Assembly (NCBI RefSeq): GCF_000497045.1
Contig: NW_015961948.1
Span: 1,364,001-1,428,000 of the forward strand
Origin: Kalmanozyma brasiliensis GHG001
Lineage: Eukaryota; Basidiomycota; Ustilaginomycetes; Ustilaginales
Direction: 5' to 3'
Length of the DNA: 64,000 bases
The notes under the pieces are model-generated. The model did no database searches, was not told where the DNA came from, and saw nothing but the letters and a program-made list of their open reading frames with translations. Within the stretch, counting starts at the first letter, position 1, and the number at the start of each line of letters is the position of its first letter. A program made the position numbers and the translations under genes. This document shows, piece by piece, positions 54,393 through 64,000 of the stretch.

Positions 54393-57300
54393 GGTCGACA
54401 ATGTGTGATGTAGATCGGTGAAGCTACGACGTGTATGGTGAGAAGACGAGGTGTGTCGACGGAGCAGGTCCGAAGATTGAGTCACTCGCACTTGTTTCGA
54501 CCGACTGAGCGTCGGAGCATTTTGCTCGCGCTGCTGGTGCTGCTTCTTTGGGTGGAGAAAAGCAAGGCGTGCTCGGCTGAGTGGCGCGTCGCCTGTCTCT
54601 TCTGGAGCTGAGCTCAGCCGTCTGGGAAAATCCGTCAGTCAGGTCAGCAAGGAGCCATCGAGCGCCTCTTTCGGAAGAGCCACGCCTTCAGATCACCGTT
54701 GCACGCTTGCGCAGCTGTCACATCGGGCAAGCCGATAGGGTCCCACGCTCTTCGCTCATCGGGTCCCCTCCCGACGGTGCCCTCGACTTCGGTTCTTGTC
54801 ACAGTCGGATGAACAGTAAGAGCCACACTCGTCTCCCGCACCGAGTCAACTCTGTATTGTCTGTGTGTGCATCGTCGGGACAGCTGCGGTGGTCTGACTA
54901 CAAATGTCCGCAGCCACGGAAGAAACTTAAAGACTTCTCGATGCTGCAAACAAAGGGAGCAAAAATAGAGGCACACAAATTGACCGTCATAAGGCGATGT
55001 ACCATGCAGGCTGATCACGACGGTCAGCCAGCTTCTTGGCATCGGTGCTTGCAGTCGTACCAGGGTGACGAACGATCACAAGTCTGTGAAGGACGAGAGA
55101 CGAAGAACCTGCTGAGTGTGTCGTTGTAGCATCAAGTTCAGGCGGTGGGTGTTCTTCCGACCCAATGTTAGCCGTGTTCCATCGAGCCGCGAGCCTCGAA
55201 GGACATTGGATTGCTCCGTTCTCAGCCCGAGTCAGCAGGGAGCAAGTCGGATCCTTTCCACCCTAGGTTGCAGGCCCCCACTCTGTTTCGATATCAGCCC
55301 GCGGCTGCGAGCTCGCAGTTCACACGTCCGTACGACGGAACAGCCGCTATCTCTCTGACCTACCGAAAGAACGGAAGCGGTTACACCGATAGCAACTCGC
55401 AAGAGGCGAGGGCACAGCAGCAGCAGCAGCAGTAGCAGATGCCGCGCCAGCCGAGGAACGGAGTCGCTTGCATGCTTGAACGGAGAATGAAAAGTGGCTC
55501 ACACAAAAGGTACAGCGAGCAGCAAGCATGATTCGTGCTGACGATGCACATGGACCCTCATTCGTATGCACAAGCGTCAACGTTGGGAAGGCCTTGTGAC
55601 GCTTGGCAGCTCATTGTGATCCTCTCGATTTCGCACGCCACTTTGACGAAACTGCCCCCTCTGTGCTCACGGAGCAGTCAGTCCACCTCGGATCTGTCCG
55701 TCATGACAGCAGCCAGACACTGGACAGACGAGCGTCGGATAGACGCCATTTCATTGTTGCCGTTGCATTCTCCCACCTTTGTTTCGGCTCCCGCCAAAGG
55801 CGAGCAAGTACTGTTTCAAAGCCCACGTCAAAAATCAAGTCGTTGCTCGCTTCGCCGCAAATCACCCTCCCAGCTTAGCCGAGCACCGTTCGGTCCCTTA
55901 TCCACAGGTGCAAACAGCAAGCCTCCTTTAGTGGTCTCTACCAGCCAAGATGGCAGCAGATGCTCATCAGGAGGTTCGGACAAAGTCCGCCCACCAGCAC
56001 GATTGCGTTGGCGGCTCCAGAGCTAAAAACTTGACCGTTCTGGCTTGGCTACAGCGATTTGGATCGTCACCCGCCCGCTCCCATTTTAGATACAGCTGCT
56101 CTTTTTAAATTTTGAAATTAAAAACTGGGCTTAATTCGACGACGCCGCTCCGCCGCCGCGTAACCAGTTTTGAAGCGCGCGCGCTTTGACCCGGTCGACA
56201 CTCGCCGGCCAGCCCACCTGAGAGCCTTGTGACAGAAGCGAAATCTCATCTCTTGCAAACTCATCTCATCTCGTCGCCCTTTCTTTGCCTTTCGCTTTGC
56301 TCTGCACTTGTCATCGCCGCTTCGCAAAGCTTGATTCGGCCAAAGAGGATCGTCCGTCGACATCCGCCCTTCGCCGCCGCCGTTGCGCTCTCCCCTCGCT
56401 CGCTGGCTCCAAGAGGCGCACCTTTGAACACCGCTCCGCAGCTCCCGGCATCCTGGGTCTAGATTGCCGTCCGCGCTCGACCTGCAAGGTGGTGATCATC
56501 AGCATCCGACGTGCTTGGTGGTTTGGCGCTGACCGTCCCTCCTCCTCGTCCCCTTTCCGGTACGTATCAGCCCGTCATCGAAGCTTGTTTAGGCTCGCTT
56601 GCATTGTCCCCTCCCTTTCCAGGAACCGTTCGTGCCCCGCCGCCGTTGAGTCCCGTCCGCCCGTCTGTCCGTCCATTCGTTGTTCGTTCCCTCCATCCGA
56701 GGGCGTCTGCATCCCATCCCTCCGTCGTTAGCCCCGTGCCTCCTCGTGGAAACCTTCTGCCGCTCATGCAACCCACATGCGCCGCAGTCCCCTAGATGAG
56801 ATGACTGTCCTCGCATTGCAGACGCCGTCGTCCTCATGCCCATGCTCGCGTGTCACTCCCCGCCAGACCGAGCTTCGCTTGCATGTAGAGGCCTGGTTGC
56901 CCTTCGCCTCTGGTCCCTTCATATCGATGCTTCTGCGTGTTCTGTGCATGCAGTCGCCGGCGTCATCCGCCGCCCATCACTGCTTTGTCCGCTCTTCCGT
57001 TTGAGTCCCTGTTGCCGCACTTCCCTTTCCCCGCCCCCTCATCTATGCACGATCTCGACCGCCGTCATGGTCAGCCCGTCCAATGGCTTCCCTTGCAACC
57101 ACTCCCACATGCTTTCGACGTTGTGATTCGTAGCGTTCCCTTCCTCCTCCCTCCGGAGTCTGCCCTTTTCACGTCTGCCTACATTGGAAGACCTCGGAGC
57201 GTCATAGCGCAGGTACCAGCCCACGTTGCTGACCTTCGCAACGATGTGGTTGGTGGCGCTTGTTCGCAACGCGGTTGTTCTGACCTCCTCCCCTCGGCAT

Positions 57301-57722
57301 CCATCCGGACCGAGCAGCTGCGGGTCTGATTGTCGCTCGTCCGCATCAAGATGGAAGGATGCCGGGGGTAGAGCTCTCCGGCAGGCGAATGCTGCTGAAG
57401 CATCGCGACCACGCCCTTCTTTTCAGCTAAGCGCGACGCTGCGATGCAGCATCGTTCGCCGGTGACATGAGCCAGACTGTCTTTGCGCAGCTTGCGATAG
57501 CGCCCTCGGCATGCTCGATCAGCTGCACATCGCATCATCATGTTGGAGTCTCCTTTGGATTCCGATCGCATGCTGCACACGAGAGCCTCATCGCTAACGC
57601 CAGTAACCCGTTCACTTTATCACAGACGAGAGCAGTCACACTGACGCAGGCGGCTGCCAGCACCGGATCAGCGTGCTTCGTTGTTCACAAAAGCGGACGC
57701 CGCTCAACCGCGTCTTATCGCG
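54393..57722. promoter_or_regulatory. Long divergent region between the m-AAA gene and SWI1
   Basis: About 3.3 kb without a recognisable gene. From about 56270 to 57700 it is strongly C/T-rich, suggesting a long SWI1 leader. An A/T-rich patch at 56100-56130 is followed by an inverted AAAACTGG/CCAGTTTT pair about 35 bp apart. A CAG tract lies at 55415-55432. Confidence 0.45.
55415..55432. repeat. (CAG)6 microsatellite
   Basis: Six CAG units, followed by TAG CAG, in the m-AAA/SWI1 intergenic region. Not inside a supported gene. Confidence 0.9.
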
Positions 57723-60700
57723 ATGAATCCGCAAGGTCTTCAGTTCCCGCTCGGGTTTCAGCAAGGGCAGCAGCAGAACTTCAACCCGGGCATGCAACAG
57801 AATGCTGCGCCAGGTCAGATGGGCATGCCCACCGCCGGCGAATCCAGCAGCATGGGCGCCAACATGCAGAACGCAGCGCAAATGATACAGGTAAGTTTCA
57901 GCGCTCCAGTTCGCTTTCCTTTGTTCGTCCACAAGCCGTCAGGAGTCACAGCAGCAGGTAGGGATGGTGTGAGGGGGGCATGACAAGGCTTAGGTGACCC
58001 GATCCACTCCCGATCTGTCCCATCTCGGCAGGCAGGAAAGGCCGCATTGGATGGAGGGAATTCTGGGCCAAATTGGCGACAGAAGGCACAGAGAGCGGCG
58101 AGCTGAGGCGTGAATCGCTTTCGGCCAAAATGGCAACGACCGTCGCGCGTCAGTCTCGTGAGGCTTTGGCTCGGTCACTTCGGTCGCCCAATTTGGCACT
58201 TCCATCATCTCGCACGCATCTTTCGGTCTTCTAGCCGCCGGGGCCTCCTCACTTCGCTATTCTCCGGCGTCCTTCCCTAGTCCTTCCGCCGCCCCTGCCC
58301 TCGCCCACATCCATACTCGACGCGTAGTCTGCAGTGACGCCGCCGTCGATTGGTCCACACGATCACGCCGCTTCTCGCTGCTCGCCTTCCTCCTTGGCTC
58401 CTTGTCGCGGTATCGACCTCACCGCGACGCTCTGTCGCGGTGATCGCTGCTGTCGCGCAGCCAGCCAGCCTGCATGCCGAGGCCATTGCGCTCATTCGTG
58501 ACCTGGATCCCGACTCTCGCTTTCGACGCGATCACGCGCTGAACACTCGCTGATACCCTTTCCGGATCCTTCACTCTCCCTTTCTTTCGCCTTGCCCTAC
58601 ACGCGCCTGCGTCACTATTCGGATACTTTTCTATCACCATGCTGCAGTCAATACGTGGCAACATCGCCGCCGTGCAGCGTCAATGGGCTGTCGTCTCGGG
58701 CCAACCCGACGGACCGACCAAGACCAATGCGCAGCAAATCCTCGCGGGCCGACTTAAACAACTGCAGGTCATGGAGCAGTCGGCGATCCAATCCATGGGC
58801 GGCCACATTCCACCAGGCGCGCAACTCAACCAGCCACAGCAACAGGGTCAGATGGGCATGCCACCGCAGCAATCACAGCTACAACAGCAGCAGCAACCAA
58901 ACCCCATGCTGCAAGGGTTGAATCCAGCGCAGCTCAGTCAAATGCAACAACAACAGGGCATGAACGGTCTCGGAATGGATTCCAATTTTGGTGCGCCACC
59001 GCAGCAGAACGACATGAACCAGCTTCAGCAGCAGCAACAACCACCACAGCAGCAGCAGTCCCAGCAACCGAATCCCTTCGGTCAACCAGGCATGCAGCCG
59101 CAGCAGATGCAAACACCACAGGCTCAACCACCGACATCGGCGCAGGCTGCTGGTGGTCCCGGAATGGCCGGCGCCAAGCGAGACTTCGTCGGCACCGTTC
59201 GCAACTTCATGCAGCAGCGAGGCACGCCCTCTCCTCCACAGCTCTCGCTCACCTTCGTCGGCCCCGCATCATCCAATCTGCCAGGCGACACAAAGACGAT
59301 CGAGCTGCAAGCGCTGTTTGCCGCAGTCATTCACTCTGGAGGCTCTCAGCGTGCCTCCCAGATCCCCGGCTTCTGGGCTGTCATCGCAAGCCGTCTCGGT
59401 CTCAAGGTCGGTCCACCCGACGGCTCTCAGTCAGCGCCAGATGCGGTTCCGAGTCCTGGCGAGGTGCCCGACCGGCTTTCGTCCTTCTACCGAGACCGTC
59501 TGTCGGCGTTCGAGCAGTTCTGGGTCTCGCGCATGCCTCAACGTCAGGCTAGTGGCCAGAGTGGTGCTGCCGGTTCTCCGGCGGCCGCCACGCCCAACGC
59601 GACGGATCCGAACGCGCAAGCAGTACAGTCACAACAGCCAGGTATGGTCAGCAACGGGCAGCCTCAGCCTCAACAGACACAACCGCAAACGCCACAACAG
59701 CAGCAACAGCAGCCGACACCACAACAGCAACAGCAGCCGCAGCAGCAGCAGCAACAGCCGCCACAGCAACCCGCAGCGCAGCAGTCTCAGATTCCTGGCC
59801 AACCTGGGGCGAACCGTCCCGGCGCGCCTGGCCAGATCACTCCGGCTAACCTGCCTGCCAACTTGCATCAGCAGATGCTCCAGCTTCAGCATCTGGTGGC
59901 GTCGGGGCGCATCACCTCCCAGCAGGCACGCGAGCGCTTTGTTGCCATGCAGCAGGCCACGCGCCAGATGATGGTCAAGCAGCAGCAGCAGCAGCAACAA
60001 GCGCAAGATGGCTCGTCGAACGATGCTGCGCAGTCGCAGCAACAGCAGATGCCATTCCAACAAGCACCCCAGCAGCAGCAACAGCTCCCCACTGGTATGC
60101 CTAACGGTCCACAGGGCTTTCCTGGGATGCCACCTATGCCTCAGGCGCAACCCTCGCCAGGCATGGGTCAACGCGCAACACCCGGCCAAGCATCGCCAGC
60201 ACCCAACCAGGGCCTTGGAGAGAACATGCCAGGAGCAGCGCCTGGGCTTTTCAACGACCCCGCCGCCATGCTCGCTCAGCAAGCACAGCAGCAAGCACTA
60301 CCCGGCGCCGACGGTGTACCGCAGTGGCCCTCTCAAGCACCTGTAGGTCTGCCGCCTTCTCCCACCAAGTCGCAGGCGTCGAATGGCAATCTCTCCAAAG
60401 CAAACGCGGCCGCGTTGAAAGCGGAGGCGAAGCAGCTCAAGAAGAAGCGCAAGAAGACTGACAGCGGTCTTTCAACGCCGATGCCAACAGGGACCAGTCC
60501 CGACGTGAAACCGCCCATGCCGCAGCTGGTCGATCAAGCGAATGGACCCATTAGCGTGAGCCAGCCACCGCTCGGCCCATCCTCCGGCTCCACCGCCCCG
60601 CCACCTCAGCAAGAGAAGCAAGTGATTCCTGGCACCTCGCAACCCGTCGGCCCGCCCGCCCCGCCGCAGAAACATCAAATCGAATACCTTCCCATCCGGC

Positions 60701-62337
60701 GCGAGGTCCACACGCATGGCGGCTGGGATCTCTCCCTCGTCGAGTCGCAATATGCGCCAGCGATGCTCAACCGGGGTCGTCCACGAACTCTCCGCGAGCT
60801 CGGCCTCGTTGACATCCAGGGTCTCATCATGTCGTTGCGCTCTCGTCTCGATTTCGAGGTTTCGTATGCGCTCAACACGCTGCTGATTCTGTCGGCAGGT
60901 GTGGGTGCGGCGTCCAACTTCCAGTTCAGCCTGGCGAACTGCGAGGAGCTGCTCGAGGAGGTTTTGGACTTGCTCGAGGAGACGAGCTTCCGCAGTCAGG
61001 GTGATGACGGTGTGTCAGGTCTGGACTCGTTGCTCCTCCAAAATGGCGCGCCCAGCTCTTCAGGACGACCAGGCAAGCGCACACGTCGCGAAGGGGGCAT
61101 CAACTCGCTTCCCACGTATCGCGATTGGATAGCCGCCGTGACGGAAGAGGAAGCCGAACTGTCCATCTGGAAGCGACGCAAATCGACACGCTCCCGCTCA
61201 ACAGCAGGCAGCGTCCTCAACGGCGGCTCCGAAGCCGACTCGCTCGCGTCCCACACCTCCGCCACCTCCATCCCCGACGCCAGCATCTCAACCCACGGCG
61301 TCGAGTCGGAACACGAACGATCCACCGAGAAAGCCGCCGCTGTCGCCCTGACAATCCTCACGATCCTGAAAAACTTCAGCATCATGCCGGAGAACATGTA
61401 CTTTTTCAACCACACGCCGCGGTTGTTGGCGGTGCTGGCGCGGTTGTGCGCGAGCGACGCGGAGCGGGGTTCTGCCTCGCACGATGGCGATTCCCTGGAG
61501 GGGGAGACGGTATTTACGACGCTCGAAGCGCTCCGTGTGCGCAAGGAGGTGCTGGTGATCGCCTCCAATCTTGCGGGCGAGCTCCTCGTTCTTCGTCACC
61601 AGGACGCAGACACGGTTCGTGGGATCTTTGATCTTCTTGCGTCGTTCATCCTGGAAGCAGGCGAAGTGGAAGAGATGGACCACGTGGCTGAGCTAGCCGA
61701 GCTGGCTGCGTCGCTCCCACCCGGCGCACCTGCACCACCGGTCATCCGTCGAATTCCGTATCATGCCGACCTGGCCCTGGACGCGCTGAGCAAGCTCGCG
61801 CTGCCCGATGACAACCGCGAGGTGCTCTCGTCGCTCATCGCGGGAGAAGACATCGAGCGCCTCGTCGGGGAGATCCTCAAACTCCTCCCCATGACCGAGG
61901 CCGATTTCAAGGTTCTCAACACCGAACATCGCCTCGGCTACTGCGAGAGGCTTTCGATGTGTCTTTACAACCTTGCGTTCCTCGCACCACCCGCTGTCAA
62001 GTTGAGGCTTCGACGCATCCCGGGGTTGGCAGGGATCGTGTTGCGGATCGTGAAAAAGCTGGCAAGAGCCACGGCCGAGTTCTCCCGCAACCCATTCAGC
62101 GTGCTCTGTCGCAGACTGGTCGAGGCGTTACGGTTGATCAGTGATGGTCAGGATATGTTCGGTGCACCTGCCCTGCTCGGGTTCGGCTTTCAGGATCAGG
62201 CTGCCAAGTCCAGCGCGGGCAAGAGGGAGATCGGACTGCTGTTGGGCGACGAAGAGGGTGTGGTGGAGATTTTGGGTACGAACGAATTGGATGGTGTACT
62301 GGGCGACGAACTGTTTGCGCTCATTGCGAGCGGGTGA
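57723..62337 (+). CDS. SWI1: SWI/SNF chromatin-remodelling subunit SWI1 (ARID domain)
   Basis: The ARID-containing subunit of the SWI/SNF remodeller, which contacts DNA and activators in the nucleus. Exon 1 is 57723-57890 (56 codons) and exon 2 is 58648-62337; joined in phase 0 they give 1285 residues. Exon 1 encodes a Gln/Asn/Met-rich start, MNPQGLQFPLGFQQG, whose composition matches exon 2. The ARID lies at about 233-350 (DFVGTVRNFMQQRG, then IELQALFAAVIHSGG and IPGFWAVIASRLGL). Gln-rich tracts occupy 95-225 and 370-560. The C-terminal 540 residues form a helical SWI1/BAF250-like region from GGWDLSLVESQYAPAMLNRG. It could also start at Met 58639, just before the acceptor, but the splice signals (CAG-GTAAGT, CTGCAG) and matching frame favour the two-exon form. 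It converges on HYM1. Confidence 0.9.
57891..58647 (+). other. First intron of SWI1 (757 nt)
   Basis: Donor GTAAGT after ATGATACAG, acceptor ACCATGCTGCAG. The intron is long for this genome. It contains three copies of a GCCAAAWTGGC-type element: 58067-58080, 58123-58140 and, inverted, 58183-58197. Confidence 0.85.
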
Positions 62338-62533
62338 AGCGACCAATGGAACGTTTGGACCGCATCTTTCCGAGTGTGTGCGTGTGTGGCTGTCTTCGCG
62401 TCGAAAGTTGTCGGCGATGGCTCACATGCCTACAGACGTGCGATCCGGCCAAGGTGATGAGGGATGCGGGAAGGATCTGGATTCGTAAGAGAAAGTGCAT
62501 GGGGAGACCAAAACCAATCGTGGGGAAACCCGT

Positions 62534-63727
62534 CTACTTTGCGCCTATCGCGCTGGCCCCGGAGCTACCCTTCTCCGCTGCCGGTCCCGCCGTCTTGCCC
62601 GTAGCCTCGATGATCTGCAATACATACTGCTTCTCGTCCACAAACTGTTCGTCGTCCTTATCGTTATGAAACTCGCCCAGAAACCTAACCAGTCTCTCCC
62701 TATTCCTCCTCAAAATCCCCTCGATCTGAGGTGGCTTCTTCGGATTGGCCACAAAGACTTTGAACACGTGAAACGCCTCAAACTGAATATTCTTCGACTT
62801 ATCCCGGAGGAGGTTCATCATCATCTTCAGGTTGTCTTCCGAGGAAATGTAGCGGGTCATGACGGAAAAGTTGGTGCGGTCGAGCAGGATTTCGCCGAGG
62901 AGTTTGAGCGATTGTCGTTTGGTGACGTAGTTGGGGGACTGGAGGAGGGTGGTGTAGGTGGCGAAGAAGCGGTCGTAGTTGGTATCGAGGTAGGTTGCCA
63001 CCGTGGGCTTGTGACGCGTGAGGGTCTCTTTGAAGTTGGAGAATGCATCGCACGAGATACCGAAGGTGGTCGTCTCGATGTATTCCGGGAAGGTGTAGAA
63101 TTGGGGGGAGTAGAGAAGGATTTTGGCTAGAGGTTCGTGACGAAGCATCTCGCGAAGGATCATGCCCGTGTTGAGCGCTACGTCGGGATTCTCGTACCCG
63201 CGGAGGGTGAGGAAGATCACTTCGGGTCGGGTGGAAAGGTACTCGACGGTGGGAGAACGTGAGCCGATCTGTCGCCGAAGGAGGACGTTGAAGATTTGGG
63301 AGACGTCCTTTTTGGCCTCGAATTCAAACTTGGAGATGTGCGCGACGAGGAGTTGGAGCACATCGTGCGCGTAGACTTCCTGCGCTAGCTGGGCGACCAG
63401 CTCGGGCTGCGGATCCACTTCGCCATCGCCGAACAGGATCGCCTTGATCTGACAGAGCGTCTTGGAGACTTCATCGACTGCTTTGCGACGAGATTCCGCT
63501 GAGGTGCCGCCAGTGGAGCTGGAGGAGGTGAGGTTGGAGGAAGAGCCGCCCGAGGAGGAGGACGCTGCGCCGTTGGAGCCCGCATAGTTGCTGTGGAGCG
63601 AGTTGTTCGAGTTGCTGCCACCGAGAGGCGTGGACGTGTCGAGTCGAAGGATGGTATCGCGCAAGTGACGGACGAGCTCCTGCGGCGTGCGCGACTTGGA
63701 CTTGAAGATGAAGTTCATGGGGGCCAT
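62534..63727 (-). CDS. HYM1: Mo25-like scaffold protein HYM1
   Basis: A scaffold of the RAM/MOR network, which controls cell separation and polarised growth by supporting Ste20-type and NDR kinases. It has 397 residues, close to the family size plus a Ser/Asn/Gly-rich insertion (about 35-75). The start [20 protein letters not shown] is typical. Armadillo-like repeats follow, with signatures [52 protein letters not shown] and [20 protein letters not shown]. The C-terminus, [20 protein letters not shown], is also conserved. The ATG at 63727 is the first in frame; no intron was seen. Its stop is 196 bp from the SWI1 stop in convergent orientation. Confidence 0.96.
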   Translation of the reverse strand: MAPMNFIFKSKSRTPQELVRHLRDTILRLDTSTPLGGSNSNNSLHSNYAGSNGAASSSSGGSSSNLTSSSSTGGTSAESRRKAVDEVSKTLCQIKAILFGDGEVDPQPELVAQLAQEVYAHDVLQLLVAHISKFEFEAKKDVSQIFNVLLRRQIGSRSPTVEYLSTRPEVIFLTLRGYENPDVALNTGMILREMLRHEPLAKILLYSPQFYTFPEYIETTTFGISCDAFSNFKETLTRHKPTVATYLDTNYDRFFATYTTLLQSPNYVTKRQSLKLLGEILLDRTNFSVMTRYISSEDNLKMMMNLLRDKSKNIQFEAFHVFKVFVANPKKPPQIEGILRRNRERLVRFLGEFHNDKDDEQFVDEKQYVLQIIEATGKTAGPAAEKGSSGASAIGAK

Positions 63728-64000
63728 CGAGATGCCGTGCTCTCAGAACACGAAGTGGGCGCAATTGCTGGGGGGTGTAGTGCCAGTAAGGTGCAAGTGC
63801 TGATGACAGCCAATTCAGCACACTCGATGTGGATTCGTGAGGGGTGCGGCGTGGATGAAGACGATGTGTGTCAGAGGCCGCGACGGGATGCTTTCGTTGT
63901 TGATATCGTTATCGTTGAATGCTATGCTATCGAATGCGAATCGCCAAACGCTCGTGCAGGTATGGCCAGCGGAAGCAGGCAAGTAGGATCGTTTCGTTTA
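63728..64000 (-). promoter_or_regulatory. Upstream region of HYM1 to the window edge
   Basis: Only the first 273 bp upstream of HYM1 are available. No gene was recognised. Confidence 0.4.

Overview
The window looks like nuclear DNA of a smut fungus (Ustilaginales, Ustilago/Sporisorium/Pseudozyma type). This is inferred from GC-rich coding sequence, few introns with GT..AG ends and CTGAC-like branch points, long Ser/Pro/Gln-rich extensions on conserved proteins, and fungal families such as velvet, a fused ARG5,6, PET117 and SWI1. No rRNA, tRNA, CRISPR, transposon or bacterial operon was found. A 29-base run of N at 14544-14572 is an assembly gap.

Layout: 18 protein genes, many in convergent or divergent pairs. 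Left part (1-19 kb): an Msn2/4-like C2H2 factor (+), the bifunctional arginine enzyme ARG5,6 (-, one intron), a bHLH factor (-), ribosomal protein L24 (+, with an 858-nt intron), serine palmitoyltransferase LCB2 (+) and the complex III hinge protein QCR6 (-, two exons). Middle (19-39 kb): a tuberin/TSC2 RapGAP (+), an unrecognised polyQ protein (-), PET117 (-), LSM6 (+, two exons), a velvet-domain factor (-), then about 5 kb without a recognisable gene, then the tRNA m1A58 methyltransferase subunit TRM61 (-, two exons). Right part (39-64 kb): a GATA factor with a PAS-like region (+), a kinesin-7-like motor with a 46-residue coiled-coil repeat (-), a GBD/FH3 protein without FH2 (+), an m-AAA protease (-), the SWI/SNF subunit SWI1 with ARID (+, two exons) and Mo25/HYM1 (-).

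Functionally the genes are mixed: mitochondrial (ARG5,6, QCR6, PET117, m-AAA protease), gene regulation (C2H2, bHLH, velvet, GATA, SWI1), RNA and translation (RPL24, LSM6, TRM61), growth signalling and polarity (TSC2, HYM1, kinesin, GBD/FH3) and sphingolipid synthesis (LCB2). They do not form one pathway cluster. I rebuilt splice junctions by hand for ARG5,6, RPL24, QCR6, LSM6, TRM61 and SWI1. Each restores a known family sequence or a continuous reading frame.

Most interesting observation: the m-AAA protease has both a mitochondrial-type presequence and a canonical C-terminal peroxisomal tripeptide, -SKL. Other points of note are paired TAACGA repeats spaced 11 bp in the C2H2 leader, a 24-bp perfect palindrome in the bHLH/RPL24 intergenic region, a triplicated GCCAAAWTGGC motif in the SWI1 intron, an E-box triad between the kinesin and GBD/FH3 genes, an insertion in the LCB2 catalytic domain, and the gene-poor region upstream of the velvet gene.
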